Assembly: GCA_022482815.1 (NCBI GenBank)
Contig: JAKVOM010000001.1
Span: 2,190,946 to 2,254,945 of the forward strand
DNA length: 64,000 bases
Direction: 5' to 3'
DNA from: Acidaminococcus sp.
GTDB lineage: Bacteria > Bacillota > Negativicutes > Acidaminococcales > Acidaminococcaceae
In this document: positions 54,989 through 63,858 of the stretch, piece by piece
Layout of the letters: each line of letters starts with the position of its first letter
Position numbering within the stretch: the stretch's first letter is position 1
Made by a program: the position numbers and the translations under genes
The notes under the pieces: model-generated
The model's database searches: none
What the model was told of the DNA's origin: nothing
Seen by the model: the letters and a program-made list of their open reading frames with translations, nothing else

Positions 54989-55194
54989 ATCATCCACCGC
55001 AAAGCGGTCCCCCTTCCTCAATGTCGCGCAGCGACGTCGAGGAAGGTCCCTAAAGAATATACCGCAGCATTTTTTTATTTTATTTTCTCTGGCAAACCGA
55101 CGAAGGAGGTTTGGCTACGAAGAGCCTTCTTCCAAGCCGCCCCGCTCGTGGCGGCTTCGGAAGGAGGAGAATCGCTTGCGATGGAGGGATAGCT
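54989..55194. repeat. repeat A copy
   Basis: ATCATCCACCGCAAAGCGG at the left, TTGCGATGGAGGGATAGC at the right; hairpin tips CGCGCAGCG and GCCGCC..GGCGGC. Confidence 0.82.
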
Positions 55195-55212
55195 TTTTTT
55201 ATCTTTTTTATT

Positions 55213-55434
55213 TTCTGTTTCCGATGGACTCTGATGCAAGACAGTCGCAGATGCGCGGAAGACCGGATTGGGGCCACGAAGTCGTACAAAAAGAGGTACG
55301 TCGAGTGGTCACAAGACGGTCTGACAAAGCAGATGCGGCTGGATTCTTCAGAGGACATCGGAAACTACCCTAGATAAAGCTCTGCACACGATGCGTGCGA
55401 GACCTGTCGAGCAACAGAGTGGGCAGGTGCTTTT
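55213..55434 (+). repeat. repeat E, copy upstream of the EptA-like gene
   Basis: CCACGAAGTCGTAC / GTACGTCGAGTGG hairpin within AGACCGG..GGTCT, then GCTCTGCACACGATGCGTGC with GAGACCTGTCGAGC and GCAGGTGC. Here it precedes a co-oriented gene rather than facing a stop codon. Confidence 0.72.
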
Positions 55435-55491
55435 AAATTATAAATGCTTTATACTATATACATACACTATGCTTAACTGGAGTAATCGATA

Positions 55492-57276
55492 ATGTCACAC
55501 CTAATCCGCAGCATCCTCATTTCCATACTGACTTTCCTCATCTCCGCCGGTATTTGTTTCGGCGTGCCTTACTGCTTCGCCGAACCCAACTACTGGCAGG
55601 ATAAGTATGCCCTCATTCCGGCAGCGCTCTTTGCGCTTATGGTTTATTTCAAAGAGAAAAAATCCACCTGCCTGATCCACGCTTACTGGAATGGTCTGAT
55701 TTACATACTTCCTCTGGCACTTCTTTTCTGGCAGCCCAATGCCAAAGTGACATACCTGGAAGGTCATTCCGCCCTCGTCACATCCCTCATGGCAAGCATG
55801 GCGCTGACGCTCTTACTCACATTCTGTAAGAGTACTGCAAAGAAATGGCTGCACCGCACACTGACAGTGCTTACCGTCATCATTGCCCTAATCCTGGAAC
55901 TCTTTCCGCTCGGAGCTATATTCTACGCTGTCCTGAGCCACGGCCGGCCGCTCCTTGCCGAAATTGTCCTGACCCTGTTCCAGACGAATCTCAACGAATC
56001 CTGGTCCTACATCAAGACGCAGCCTGCTGAGAACTGGATCATGGCCACGGCTGCCCTGCTCCTTTTTGGCGGCATCGAAGCCTATCTGCTCAATAAACTC
56101 CACAAAGAAGCGCAGCCTATATCCTCGCGTCCACTTGCCATAGCTTTCATCGCCCTTTTTGCTGCCTCTGCAGGATTCACCATTTATTATGGTAAGGATT
56201 ATCCCGTCGGCATCACCCTCAAGGAAACCGTGGAATCCTTAGGAGAATACTACGAGTATGCCCAGGCTAAGACAGAGCGCATGGAACGCCTCGAGAATCT
56301 GAAATCACTTACCATCGCCCAGGAAGCAAAAGGCCTACACGTCCTCGTCATTGGGGAATCGGCGACCAAAGACCATATGCATACCTACGGCTACAAACGC
56401 CCGACAACGCCCTGGCTTGATGAGTTCAGCAAAGAACCCGGCACCCTGCTCTTTAACCACGCTTATTCGAATCACGTCCATACCGTGCAGTCACTCACCT
56501 ATGCCCTGAGTGAAAAAAACCAGTACAACGATATCGAGCAGGAAGATGCCAACTCCATTATCGAAATCGCCAAAGCTGCCGGCTACGATACGTGGTGGAT
56601 CAGCAATCAGCGCCTGTTCGGCGTCTGGGATACACCCACATCGGAAATTGCCTCTACCGCCGACCACCAAATCTGGCTGAACGGACACGCCGGCACCGGC
56701 GTCAGTACGGACCACTACGATGGCATCATTCTGCAGCATCTCCCCAAGCTTACGACCGCACAGCCCACGCTCATCGTCATTCACCTCATGGGAAGCCACA
56801 ACGATTACGAAGATCGTTACCCCAAAGCGAATGCGCCCTTCGAAGTCGAAAATTACCATACCGATACCTATGACAACAGCATCGCTTACACCGATTACGT
56901 CCTCAAAGGCATCTACAAATGGTGTGTGAAGCAGCCCCATTTCGCCAGCTTCATCTATATGCCCGACCACGCCGAAGACATCGATCACTTTGAAGGACAC
57001 GAAATCACGCGATTTACCTTCGACATGACTCATATACCCCTCGTCATTCACTTGTCCAAAGAAACAAGAGATAACAGACCGGGCTTGTACCTCACCCTGG
57101 CAGAGCACATCGACAGCTACTGGACGAATGATTTGCTCTATAACCTCATGCTGGATACTCTCGGGATAGAGAATGCGCCGGTGGTGGAAGAGAAGTTGGA
57201 TATAGCTTCTCCAGAATACAGTTTGCGAAAAGACGAACTTTGGCTGCTGCATAATAGGAGAAGGTTAGAGGAATAA
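55492..57276 (+). CDS. phosphoethanolamine transferase (EptA/CptA-like, sulfatase fold)
   Basis: 594 residues. Five or so N-terminal membrane helices (about 8-220), then a periplasmic alkaline-phosphatase-fold domain: VLVIGESATKDHMHTYGY (metal site), SNHVHTVQSL with the Thr nucleophile, VIHLMGSHNDYEDRYP and FIYMPDHAEDID. The family transfers phosphoethanolamine from phosphatidylethanolamine to lipid A or other cell-surface glycans. This implies an outer membrane and fits a Negativicute. CTGGAG precedes the ATG. Acceptor specificity cannot be read. Relatives modify polymyxin susceptibility. Confidence 0.9.
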   Translation: MSHLIRSILISILTFLISAGICFGVPYCFAEPNYWQDKYALIPAALFALMVYFKEKKSTCLIHAYWNGLIYILPLALLFWQPNAKVTYLEGHSALVTSLMASMALTLLLTFCKSTAKKWLHRTLTVLTVIIALILELFPLGAIFYAVLSHGRPLLAEIVLTLFQTNLNESWSYIKTQPAENWIMATAALLLFGGIEAYLLNKLHKEAQPISSRPLAIAFIALFAASAGFTIYYGKDYPVGITLKETVESLGEYYEYAQAKTERMERLENLKSLTIAQEAKGLHVLVIGESATKDHMHTYGYKRPTTPWLDEFSKEPGTLLFNHAYSNHVHTVQSLTYALSEKNQYNDIEQEDANSIIEIAKAAGYDTWWISNQRLFGVWDTPTSEIASTADHQIWLNGHAGTGVSTDHYDGIILQHLPKLTTAQPTLIVIHLMGSHNDYEDRYPKANAPFEVENYHTDTYDNSIAYTDYVLKGIYKWCVKQPHFASFIYMPDHAEDIDHFEGHEITRFTFDMTHIPLVIHLSKETRDNRPGLYLTLAEHIDSYWTNDLLYNLMLDTLGIENAPVVEEKLDIASPEYSLRKDELWLLHNRRRLEE

Positions 57277-57283
57277 AAAATCT

Positions 57284-57340
57284 ATCATTCCCCGCACTCG
57301 TCAGCGCTTCCTACTGTCAGCGCTGACTGCGGTGGATGAT
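57284..57340. repeat. minimal repeat A (ends only)
   Basis: 57-bp internally deleted copy: ATCATTCCCCGCACTCG, GTCAGCGCTTCC..GTCAGCGCTGAC and GCGGTGGATGATAGAATG. Confidence 0.75.
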
Positions 57341-57472
57341 AGAATGTTTTTAATTCTTTTTCCCTTTTACTTCCACTTTTAGTCCATTCACACCAGAATC
57401 GCACACTTTTACTTTGATTTCATGTATAGTATCAGTATCTTCAATATCTAATTCTTACAACAGGAGGTACTC

Positions 57473-57871
57473 ATGATCAAAGTAAAAGATGAAATTTCAG
57501 ACGAAGAATATGATGAGCTGCAAAAACATGCCAGAAGAATGCGTAAAAGTATGACCGTCCACGAGAGGATTCTATGGTTCCAGTTTTTAAGGAAATTCCC
57601 GGTTCGATTTGTGCGGCAAAAAGTCTTATATCACTATATTGTCGATTTTTACTGCGCAAAAGCTAAGTTAATCATAGAAGTCGATGGAGTTCAACACAGC
57701 GAAGAGCAAAATACGGCGTATGATGCGCAGAGGACTGCTTTCCTACGTACGAAAGGGTATGAAGTAATGAGATTTTCGAATTTAGAGATTCAAACACAGT
57801 TACAAACGGTCAAAGCAGAAATAAAGAAAAGATTAGAAGAGAAGTTGGGGATAGAAATAGAAGAGGAATAA
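57473..57871 (+). CDS. DUF559 domain protein
   Basis: 132 residues. The DUF559 signature runs KSMTVHERILWFQFL, FRRQ-like FVRQKVLYHYIVDFYCAKAKL, and IIEVDGVQHSEEQ. The FYC..LIIEVDG..H arrangement resembles the PD-(D/E)XK fold of very-short-patch-repair-like nucleases, so a nuclease function is plausible. AGGAGG precedes the ATG. A short gene between two A repeats, probably monocistronic. Confidence 0.88.
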   Translation: MIKVKDEISDEEYDELQKHARRMRKSMTVHERILWFQFLRKFPVRFVRQKVLYHYIVDFYCAKAKLIIEVDGVQHSEEQNTAYDAQRTAFLRTKGYEVMRFSNLEIQTQLQTVKAEIKKRLEEKLGIEIEEE

Positions 57872-57881
57872 AAGGAATTCT

Positions 57882-58124
57882 ATCATCCCCCGCAATCGTC
57901 AGCGCTTCCTACCGTCAGCGCTGACTGCGGTTCCCCTTCTTTCGAAGCCGCGGAGCGGCTTGAAAGAAGGTCCTCTCTCGCATTTAGATAGCAAAACATT
58001 CTACATTTTCTTGGTCGGTGGGCCAACAACAAAAGTGTAAAATCACCGATGCTAAATTTTTAAAGACCTTCTTTCATTTCACTTCGTGAAATCGATACAA
58101 GGGGAACCGCTTGCGGTGGATGAT
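57882..58124. repeat. repeat A copy
   Basis: ATCATCCCCCGCAATCG at the left, GCGGTGGATGATAGAATG at the right. The internal hairpins are partly exchanged: GCCGCGGAGCGGC and GAAAGAAGG arms occur in the left half, where other copies carry them on the right. Confidence 0.78.
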
Positions 58125-58249
58125 AGAATGTTTCCTCTCTTCTCCATACTAAAAAGGGGCTGTCGCAAGTGACCGATTTTTAATCCCTGAAATAACTTGC
58201 TAAAGACCCCAAATTGCCTTACTTTTTAGTTGAATATGTTTTGAGATGA

Positions 58250-58305
58250 AAAAAGGGCGCACGAAATTAAGCAACTCTAAGTTGCTTTTTTTCGTGCGCT
58301 CTTTT
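58250..58305 (-). terminator. terminator of the IS1182 transposase gene
   Basis: AAAAGAGCGCACGAAAAAAAGC..GCAACTTAGAG with inner AGCAACTC / AAGTTGCT and outer GCGCACGAAA / TTTCGTGCGC arms. Confidence 0.75.
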
Positions 58306-58313
58306 TGTATCTT

Positions 58314-59942
58314 TTAGGCCTCTTTTTTCAGCGGATATAAGTGCAAATCCTCTTTGCCGTCTTGAACTTTGTGATGGACCTTCAGGACATTCCGTGCCAT
58401 GGCACATATTCCCACTGTTACCAGGGCATTTCCTTTGCCTCGGGTTTCTAGTCTTCTGACGTTTAATGAATCCTTGAGATCCGCAAAGGCTCCTTCTGCC
58501 TGTATACTGCGGTTCATCCTCAGTTCCTTACCATATTCGGAAGTAATGTTCTTCAGGGATTCTGCCCTCAATGCAGCAAAATTCTTCGAGACCACTAATT
58601 TCTTGTTTCTTTTCTCCATGGGTGTCCTGCAATTGTTCCCATGGATGCACTGTTCCTTGTAGGGACAACCGCTGCAGTCCTTACATTCGTAATATGTTTT
58701 CTCTGACACATATCCTGACCGGTTCTTTACCTGGGTTACTTTACTGACTTTCAGCAGTCTCCTACCTTTACAGATATACATGTCTTGATCAGGCAAATAT
58801 GTCATGTTTTCTGCTTTGCCGATGTCGTTCTTATACTTTTTCCTCTTGCTTCTTTCATAATTGTTAGGCTTGATATATGAAGTATACTGATTCTTCTTCA
58901 GCCAGACCAAGTTCTCTTCGCTTTCATAGCCTGCATCGGCTACAATGTTTGCAAATTTCTGACCGAAGTGGGCTTCAAATCCTTCAAGAAAAGGAATGAG
59001 TGTCCGCATATCTGTTGGATGTGCACTCACATCTGCAAACAAGGTAAAACCGGAATTGTTGGCATATTGGACATTGTATCCCGGCTTTAAGGCGCCATTA
59101 AGCATGGCGTCTTCTTTCATCCTCATAAAGGTAGCATCCGGGTCTGTTTTGGCAAAGCTGTTCCGTTCCCCACAGATGTGAAGCTGCTTCGTATACACCT
59201 TAAGCCGTTTGAGATAGTTAGCTAAAATCTCATAGTACTTCTGTAGAATGGTCTTTCTTTTCCCACATCCGTGAACAAACTCGATCCCTTCAGCCCGCTT
59301 TATGACAAGCAGTTTTTTTAGGAGCTTCTTTAAATGACGGATGTGGAAAGTGTTTCCGTAACAGACCTTGATTCCGAAACGTTCCTCGATTTCGGGAACC
59401 AGTTGCTCCAGTTTCTCTATGAGTTTGTTCTGGCTGCCTAAGACTCTGTTTTTCCAAACAAATTTGTATTTGTTTGCCACAGATTCAATTTTTGTCCCAT
59501 CGATGAACAGGCTATCCAGCGTGATGAAACCGCGAGCCAGCAGCCATTTATCCATCTGAATCATGAGCTCCTTGATACATGGTTTTAGATGGAGGGAACA
59601 AAATCTTGCAATGGTTGCATTATCCGGAGCTTTTTTCCCATCTAAGAGGAACATGAAATGAGTGTCTCTTTTACAGGATTGCTCTATCTTACGCGAACCA
59701 CGAATTCCTTCCATACATGCATAAATGACGATCTCCAGCAGCTGAATTGGTGACGTTAATTTATTCTCGACATGAGAATACGTGTCATACAATGCCTTTA
59801 CATCCATCCCTTCTACCATGGCACGCACCAAGCGAACAGGATCGTCATTAGGGATTTGTACTTCAAAATTTAGAGGAAGAAAAAGTTGATAAGAACTGCC
59901 AATTTTTGTATAATCCTTTTGTGTAGGTTTGTTTTTTGGCAT
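58314..59942 (-). CDS. IS1182-family transposase
   Basis: 542 residues. The N-terminal DUF772-type domain (LPLNFEVQIPNDDPVRLVRA; EGIRGSRKIEQSCKRD) is followed by a DDE nuclease domain: DSLFIDGTKIESVANKY (Asp), NIVADAGYESEENL (Asp), and RSIQAEGAFADLKDSLNVRR (Glu). A Cys cluster CKDCSGCPYKEQC lies near 420. Complete and unbroken, so probably functional. Confidence 0.95.
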   Translation of the reverse strand: MPKNKPTQKDYTKIGSSYQLFLPLNFEVQIPNDDPVRLVRAMVEGMDVKALYDTYSHVENKLTSPIQLLEIVIYACMEGIRGSRKIEQSCKRDTHFMFLLDGKKAPDNATIARFCSLHLKPCIKELMIQMDKWLLARGFITLDSLFIDGTKIESVANKYKFVWKNRVLGSQNKLIEKLEQLVPEIEERFGIKVCYGNTFHIRHLKKLLKKLLVIKRAEGIEFVHGCGKRKTILQKYYEILANYLKRLKVYTKQLHICGERNSFAKTDPDATFMRMKEDAMLNGALKPGYNVQYANNSGFTLFADVSAHPTDMRTLIPFLEGFEAHFGQKFANIVADAGYESEENLVWLKKNQYTSYIKPNNYERSKRKKYKNDIGKAENMTYLPDQDMYICKGRRLLKVSKVTQVKNRSGYVSEKTYYECKDCSGCPYKEQCIHGNNCRTPMEKRNKKLVVSKNFAALRAESLKNITSEYGKELRMNRSIQAEGAFADLKDSLNVRRLETRGKGNALVTVGICAMARNVLKVHHKVQDGKEDLHLYPLKKEA

Positions 59943-60054
59943 ATTTAAATTCTACACCAAGGCGCGGTCTCATTCAATGAGGCCGCGCCTTGCTTTTACC
60001 TTGTTTTTGATACAAAAGGGGCCGTCGCAAAATGCGACAGCCCCTTTTATTTCA

Positions 60055-61296
60055 TCACTGATTCCCTTTTTCACTCGTGACTTTCACAGTCTTCTGGTTT
60101 ACTTCCTTACTATCCTTTTTATTGTCTTTTTCTTTCTCTTTATCCTTCTTCTCTTCTTTTTCCTTTACTTCTTTCTTTGCCTTTTTCTTCTTCCCGTAGT
60201 TGAGATCATTCAGCCGGGCGGCCAGGGTATCGGCGGATTCGTCGCCGGCAACGCATGTGATAATGGGCTGAACGCCCAGCATGACCGTATTGCCATCGGC
60301 ATAGGCGTTAGGAATGACTTTATTATTGTGATACGCTGCGGCCAAATTGCCCAGCACGAAATAACTGCGTTCCTTACTCGACATACCGCCCGCTGCGACC
60401 GGCATGACAAACTGCTTTTTATTGACGTAGACGACGCCGTCTTTATCCGTCACATGCTTATTGCTGTATTTATAGAGCTTCTTCACATAGTTCTCACGGC
60501 GCTGCGTGCAGGTCGGATGGTCGCTCCAATGAATATTCATATCGCCGTACTTTTCAAGGAACCTCTGCCAGCAGGCTGCCGTCGCTCCGGGATTATAGTT
60601 CGTATGCGTAATATAATCAAAAGCCAGGTTGTCAGCTTCCCATTCCTGCGGCTTCGTCAGATGCACATTCTGTGTATAGACATAAAGCTGATTGATAGCG
60701 CCGGACGCCAGACCGCCAGTAGCGGCATCGGCCATACCGGCGACAATGGCAGCATTGATGGCGCTCTTTACGCCATGAATCGGATGTTCCTTCTGACCAT
60801 GGCCCAGTTCATGACCCAGGACGACTGCGATTTCATCATCATTAGCCATGAGATTTAAGATACCTCGCTGTATCGTCAGGTTGTGCCCGATCGTACAGGA
60901 CGCGTTTGGTTTATCATTGGCACTCACATAATAGTTATAAGGTTTCTTATCGACCGTCGGATCCACCGCACGGATGCCGGCAATGACGTTTGCCATAATC
61001 GTATCTACTCGATTATTGATAGCCCAGTCATAATCAGGTGCCTCTTCTTTCTTCATTTCGGCAAACCATTTATTGCGGCCCTCGTCCGTATTGTTGTACT
61101 TCTTATAGACCGCCATGATCTTGTCCCGGTACATCGTACCAATGACTGCCGTACCCAGCACATCACCAAGGATGCTGGCTTCTGCCGGTTGTGCCGGAAC
61201 CATACCGATACTTAACGTAATCCCCAAAAGGCCCGTCGCACACAGCTTGCCTAACCGGCGAAGTGTGCGGTGAGAGCGTAAAGTGTGAAGTAACAT
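60055..61296 (-). CDS. secreted M48-family metalloprotease
   Basis: 413 residues. Signal peptide (about 1-40, LCATGLLGITLSIGMVPAQPAEA). Zinc site HELGH at 162-166 in VLGHELGHGQKEHP, third ligand Glu in PQEWEADNLAFDYI. The C-terminal tail (from about 365) is extremely rich in Lys and Glu with no clear fold. Periplasmic M48 proteases such as BepA take part in outer-membrane quality control; that role here is inference. A hairpin follows within the IS1182 end. Confidence 0.9.
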   Translation of the reverse strand: MLLHTLRSHRTLRRLGKLCATGLLGITLSIGMVPAQPAEASILGDVLGTAVIGTMYRDKIMAVYKKYNNTDEGRNKWFAEMKKEEAPDYDWAINNRVDTIMANVIAGIRAVDPTVDKKPYNYYVSANDKPNASCTIGHNLTIQRGILNLMANDDEIAVVLGHELGHGQKEHPIHGVKSAINAAIVAGMADAATGGLASGAINQLYVYTQNVHLTKPQEWEADNLAFDYITHTNYNPGATAACWQRFLEKYGDMNIHWSDHPTCTQRRENYVKKLYKYSNKHVTDKDGVVYVNKKQFVMPVAAGGMSSKERSYFVLGNLAAAYHNNKVIPNAYADGNTVMLGVQPIITCVAGDESADTLAARLNDLNYGKKKKAKKEVKEKEEKKDKEKEKDNKKDSKEVNQKTVKVTSEKGNQ

Positions 61297-61379
61297 TTTT
61301 CCAAAATCCCCTCCCCAAGGAAATTTCGAACTATAATTTTAATTATTATTTTAGCGCGAAAAGATGGCGGGGTAAAGGA

Positions 61380-61545
61380 AAAATGAAGTGGTTAGCGGTT
61401 AGTGTTTAGTGGTTAGTGCGCTAGTGCGGGCAGCTACCAACGCGGATTCTTGAGAATGTTAGCAGCAGGCAGTTTATTCAGGAAATAAAGGCGCTTTTGG
61501 CTTTTAGCATTTGGCATTTAGCCTCGCCTGCGGCAGCGTGGTAGA
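61380..61545. repeat. C and D tracts
   Basis: GTGGTTAGCGGTTAGTGTTT, GCGCTAGTGCGGGCAG, GCGGATTCTTGAGAATG, GGCGCTTTTGGCTTTTAGC and CATTTGGCATTTAGCC. Confidence 0.7.
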
Positions 61546-61573
61546 AAATAACAGAAAAAGAAAATAGATGGCC

Positions 61574-61845
61574 ATCATCCACCGCTAATCGGAAGGCCTA
61601 AAGGCGGCCTTCCTGCGGTCCCCCTTCCTCATCTCACAAGTGAGGACGAGGAAGGTCCCTAAAAAAAATACTGCAGGTATTCTACATTTTCTTTAGGCAA
61701 AGGAATCTCCGGCTACATGAAGACCTGTAAATCTTCTGTAGTGCTTCGTCGATACAAAATATAGCAGGCCTGAAGTTCATAGCAGAGACCTTCTTCGACG
61801 TCGCGGAGCGACATTGAAGAAGGGGGACCGCTTGCGGTGGATGAT
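61574..61845. repeat. repeat A, long variant
   Basis: ATCATCCACCGC to GCGGTGGATGAT with the alternative centre TATTCTACATTTTC..AAATATAGCAGGCCTG shared with 45181-45462. The first hairpin is CTCATCTCACAAGTGAGGACGAG: a different stem that still pairs. Confidence 0.82.
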
Positions 61846-61854
61846 GTCCCTTTA

Positions 61855-61970
61855 TTTTTTATTTATTTTTTAAGGCAATGCGAAGCATTGGCTACGAAGA
61901 ACCTTCTTTCACGACGCGAAGCGGCGTCGATAGGAGGAGAATCGCTTGCGATGGAGGATAGAATGTTTTC
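61855..61970. repeat. repeat A right-half fragment
   Basis: GGCAATGCGAAGCATTGGC replaces the GGCAAACC..GGTTTGGC hairpin. Then CCTTCTTTCACGACGC..GCGTCG and TTGCGATGGAGGATAGAATG follow. Confidence 0.7.
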
Positions 61971-61978
61971 CCTTCCCC

Positions 61979-63130
61979 CTACTTCAAACAATGTGCCGGA
62001 TATAAGGCAAGAATCATCTTGCCGTAAAAATCGAGTTCAGGAGACCACCTAGCTTCTTCAGCCCATCTCACAAGTTCCTTATGCTGCGGATGTTCAGGAT
62101 CGTTATATGCTTTCATAAACTCCCTGTAGCCGTCTACTCCACCCACGTCCTGGGGAGGCGCCTGCCCTTCCGCTTCAATACGTTCCGGTGAATATTTATC
62201 ATACGATGGCATGGTCTTTACATGCTCAATCCGGAAAAACCAATCGTCCCCAAAGTCATAATTGTAATAAGCATGCGTATGGGGCTTAAAAAGGTCAGAC
62301 ACCGTATGTTCCGCTTCGGGTGCCCACTTATCGTAGCGGCCACCCTTAAAAATCTGGGGATCTCCGTAATAAAACGCCGACCGTCTTTCTTCCCGGCCCC
62401 CTTTAGCCACCTTGAAGAGCGCAAACTGATGCAAATGGCCGCCCATGATTGTCGGCGCATAAATCGCCCTCATCACGTGACTTAGCGCATCAAGCGGCAA
62501 ATCTGCCGGTACAATCACGCGCCGAACAGCTTTATAAGATTCCAGGTCGAGGGTAATCAGAAGCTCGTATGCCTTATAATTCCGGACAGGCATGCCAAAA
62601 TGCTCCTGCAGTTTCTTTTCCATCAATTCCTGCGGTGTAAACACGCTTCCCCTATTTATCATTTTTCCTTCATGGTAGAGTACTTGATTGACTCGCAGAT
62701 CAAAATCCACCGGATAATCGAATCCGTTATCCGTATATGTGTAGTAAAGATATCTAGCATCCGTAGCCTGTTTGTTCAAACGCGACGTCATAAGTTTACT
62801 GTGATTCGGATGGTAAGAAAAAGTGCCTCCCTCCTTTAAGTAGCCATCATAGACCTCAGGACGCAGCCTAAACTTTTTAAAAAGTTCCAGAATACGATCC
62901 TGAAGCGTCAGTAATGTCTTCCGGATACTTGTTTTTCGCACCTTAGGAATTACAATCACAAGGCGCATTGCCTCGTTCACAAAGACCATCGTATCCCCTT
63001 TAGCCCTTGTCTGGTAGAAAGGAACCCAATCCGCATACCAGCTGAACAACGGATCCACAGGACCTTCAGGTTCCGTGATTGTAAGCTTCGGGCACGCGTC
63101 CCGCATCTTCTTCGTTAAGAAAATATCCAT
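61979..63130 (-). CDS. PRiA4-ORF3-like protein with DUF6933-type N-terminus
   Basis: 383 residues from the ATG at 63128-63130 (MDIFLTKKMRDACPKL), with AGGATG upstream; the frame extends further without a ribosome site. The N-terminal half resembles DUF6933 proteins (MVFVNEAMRLVIVIP). The C-terminal half has the plasmid pRiA4b ORF-3 (IS1096 TnpR) signature: LDALSHVMRAIYAP, GGHLHQFAL, YNYDFGDDWFFRIEHV and DVGGVDGYREFM. The family's function is unknown, despite its name derived from plasmids and transposons. Monocistronic. Confidence 0.85.
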   Translation of the reverse strand: MDIFLTKKMRDACPKLTITEPEGPVDPLFSWYADWVPFYQTRAKGDTMVFVNEAMRLVIVIPKVRKTSIRKTLLTLQDRILELFKKFRLRPEVYDGYLKEGGTFSYHPNHSKLMTSRLNKQATDARYLYYTYTDNGFDYPVDFDLRVNQVLYHEGKMINRGSVFTPQELMEKKLQEHFGMPVRNYKAYELLITLDLESYKAVRRVIVPADLPLDALSHVMRAIYAPTIMGGHLHQFALFKVAKGGREERRSAFYYGDPQIFKGGRYDKWAPEAEHTVSDLFKPHTHAYYNYDFGDDWFFRIEHVKTMPSYDKYSPERIEAEGQAPPQDVGGVDGYREFMKAYNDPEHPQHKELVRWAEEARWSPELDFYGKMILALYPAHCLK

Positions 63131-63245
63131 AGCTTCACATCCTTTTTGAGAGAGCAGGAAAGAAAAGTCTAAACAATTTACTAAAAATCCCAACATCATT
63201 TTAAAGCATTTTCATTATATTACAAAATAAATACACATATAAACT

Positions 63246-63300
63246 AAAAAAGTCCCACAGTGGTCCGCAGTGCGTTTCCGCCTGATGCGTTGTGGGCTCT
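63246..63300 (-). terminator. second terminator-like hairpin after the small membrane protein gene
   Basis: AGCCCACA..TGTGGGACT then TTTTTT on the minus strand, with a long inner loop. Confidence 0.55.
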
Positions 63301-63358
63301 CTCGAATTAAATTATACAGGAAATGGTAATATAGTCAAATTGAGATGGAAACATAAAA

Positions 63359-63397
63359 AGCATCACAGATGCGCTGCAAGGTCTGTGATGCTCGTGG
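63359..63397 (-). terminator. terminator of the small membrane protein gene
   Basis: AGCATCACAGA / TCTGTGATGCT followed by TTTTATG on the minus strand. Confidence 0.88.
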
Positions 63398-63399
63398 TT

Positions 63400-63714
63400 C
63401 TATTTATTGATTTTCTTTTTAATCGCAATAAAGATTCTGCCAGAGATATAGCTGGATAGCAGCAAGCCAAAAAGCAGTAAAAAGTAGTTCGGAACACTAT
63501 CGACTTCAAATTGGAATATGGCATCGATGAGGAAAAAGAGCCATCCCCAGCATACAAAATAGAAAACGCTGGAGATAAAGTAAGAAAATACTTTATCGCA
63601 GGCAGCATCATTGGCCGGCGGAAAAGCTCTTCTCATCATATAACTGACAATGCAGCCTGGCAGCAGAATCATACAAACGAGACTTAAATCAAAAAACTCC
63701 CCTAAGATACCCAT
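63400..63714 (-). CDS. small membrane protein, possibly DUF6338-like
   Basis: 104 residues with three hydrophobic segments (about 8-28, 42-66, 76-98) and a basic tail ISGRIFIAIKKKINK. LVCMILLPGCIVSYMMRR near the N-terminus resembles the start of DUF6338 family proteins, but the match is weak. AGGAGG lies five bases before the ATG and a strong terminator follows, so it is a real gene. Function unknown. Confidence 0.72.
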   Translation of the reverse strand: MGILGEFFDLSLVCMILLPGCIVSYMMRRAFPPANDAACDKVFSYFISSVFYFVCWGWLFFLIDAIFQFEVDSVPNYFLLLFGLLLSSYISGRIFIAIKKKINK

Positions 63715-63818
63715 GTGACCTCCTGCTGTTTATCCTTTACCGGTTATTTCACATCGTTACGAACAGTCTACACTAGTTATGGCCCTTTTTCAATTTACCG
63801 ACAGAAGGATGCTTGCTC

Positions 63819-63829
63819 TGTGCTATAAT
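63819..63829 (+). promoter_or_regulatory. extended -10 promoter of the YdcF-like gene
   Basis: TGTGCTATAAT, identical to the extended -10 elements of cggR and the Y-family polymerase. The start codon is 30 bp downstream. Confidence 0.6.
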
Positions 63830-63858
63830 CATACTATCTCACACATCGGAGGTCTTCC

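Larger units (their letters stand above)
58152..60048 (-). mobile_element. IS1182-family insertion sequence
   Basis: About 1.9 kb with 16-bp terminal inverted repeats AAAAGGGGCTGTCGCA at 58152-58167 and, reversed, at 60033-60048. One full-length transposase gene. No clear direct duplication of the target is seen. It lies between a repeat A copy and the M48 protease gene; its right end forms a palindrome that may also end the protease transcript. Confidence 0.88.
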
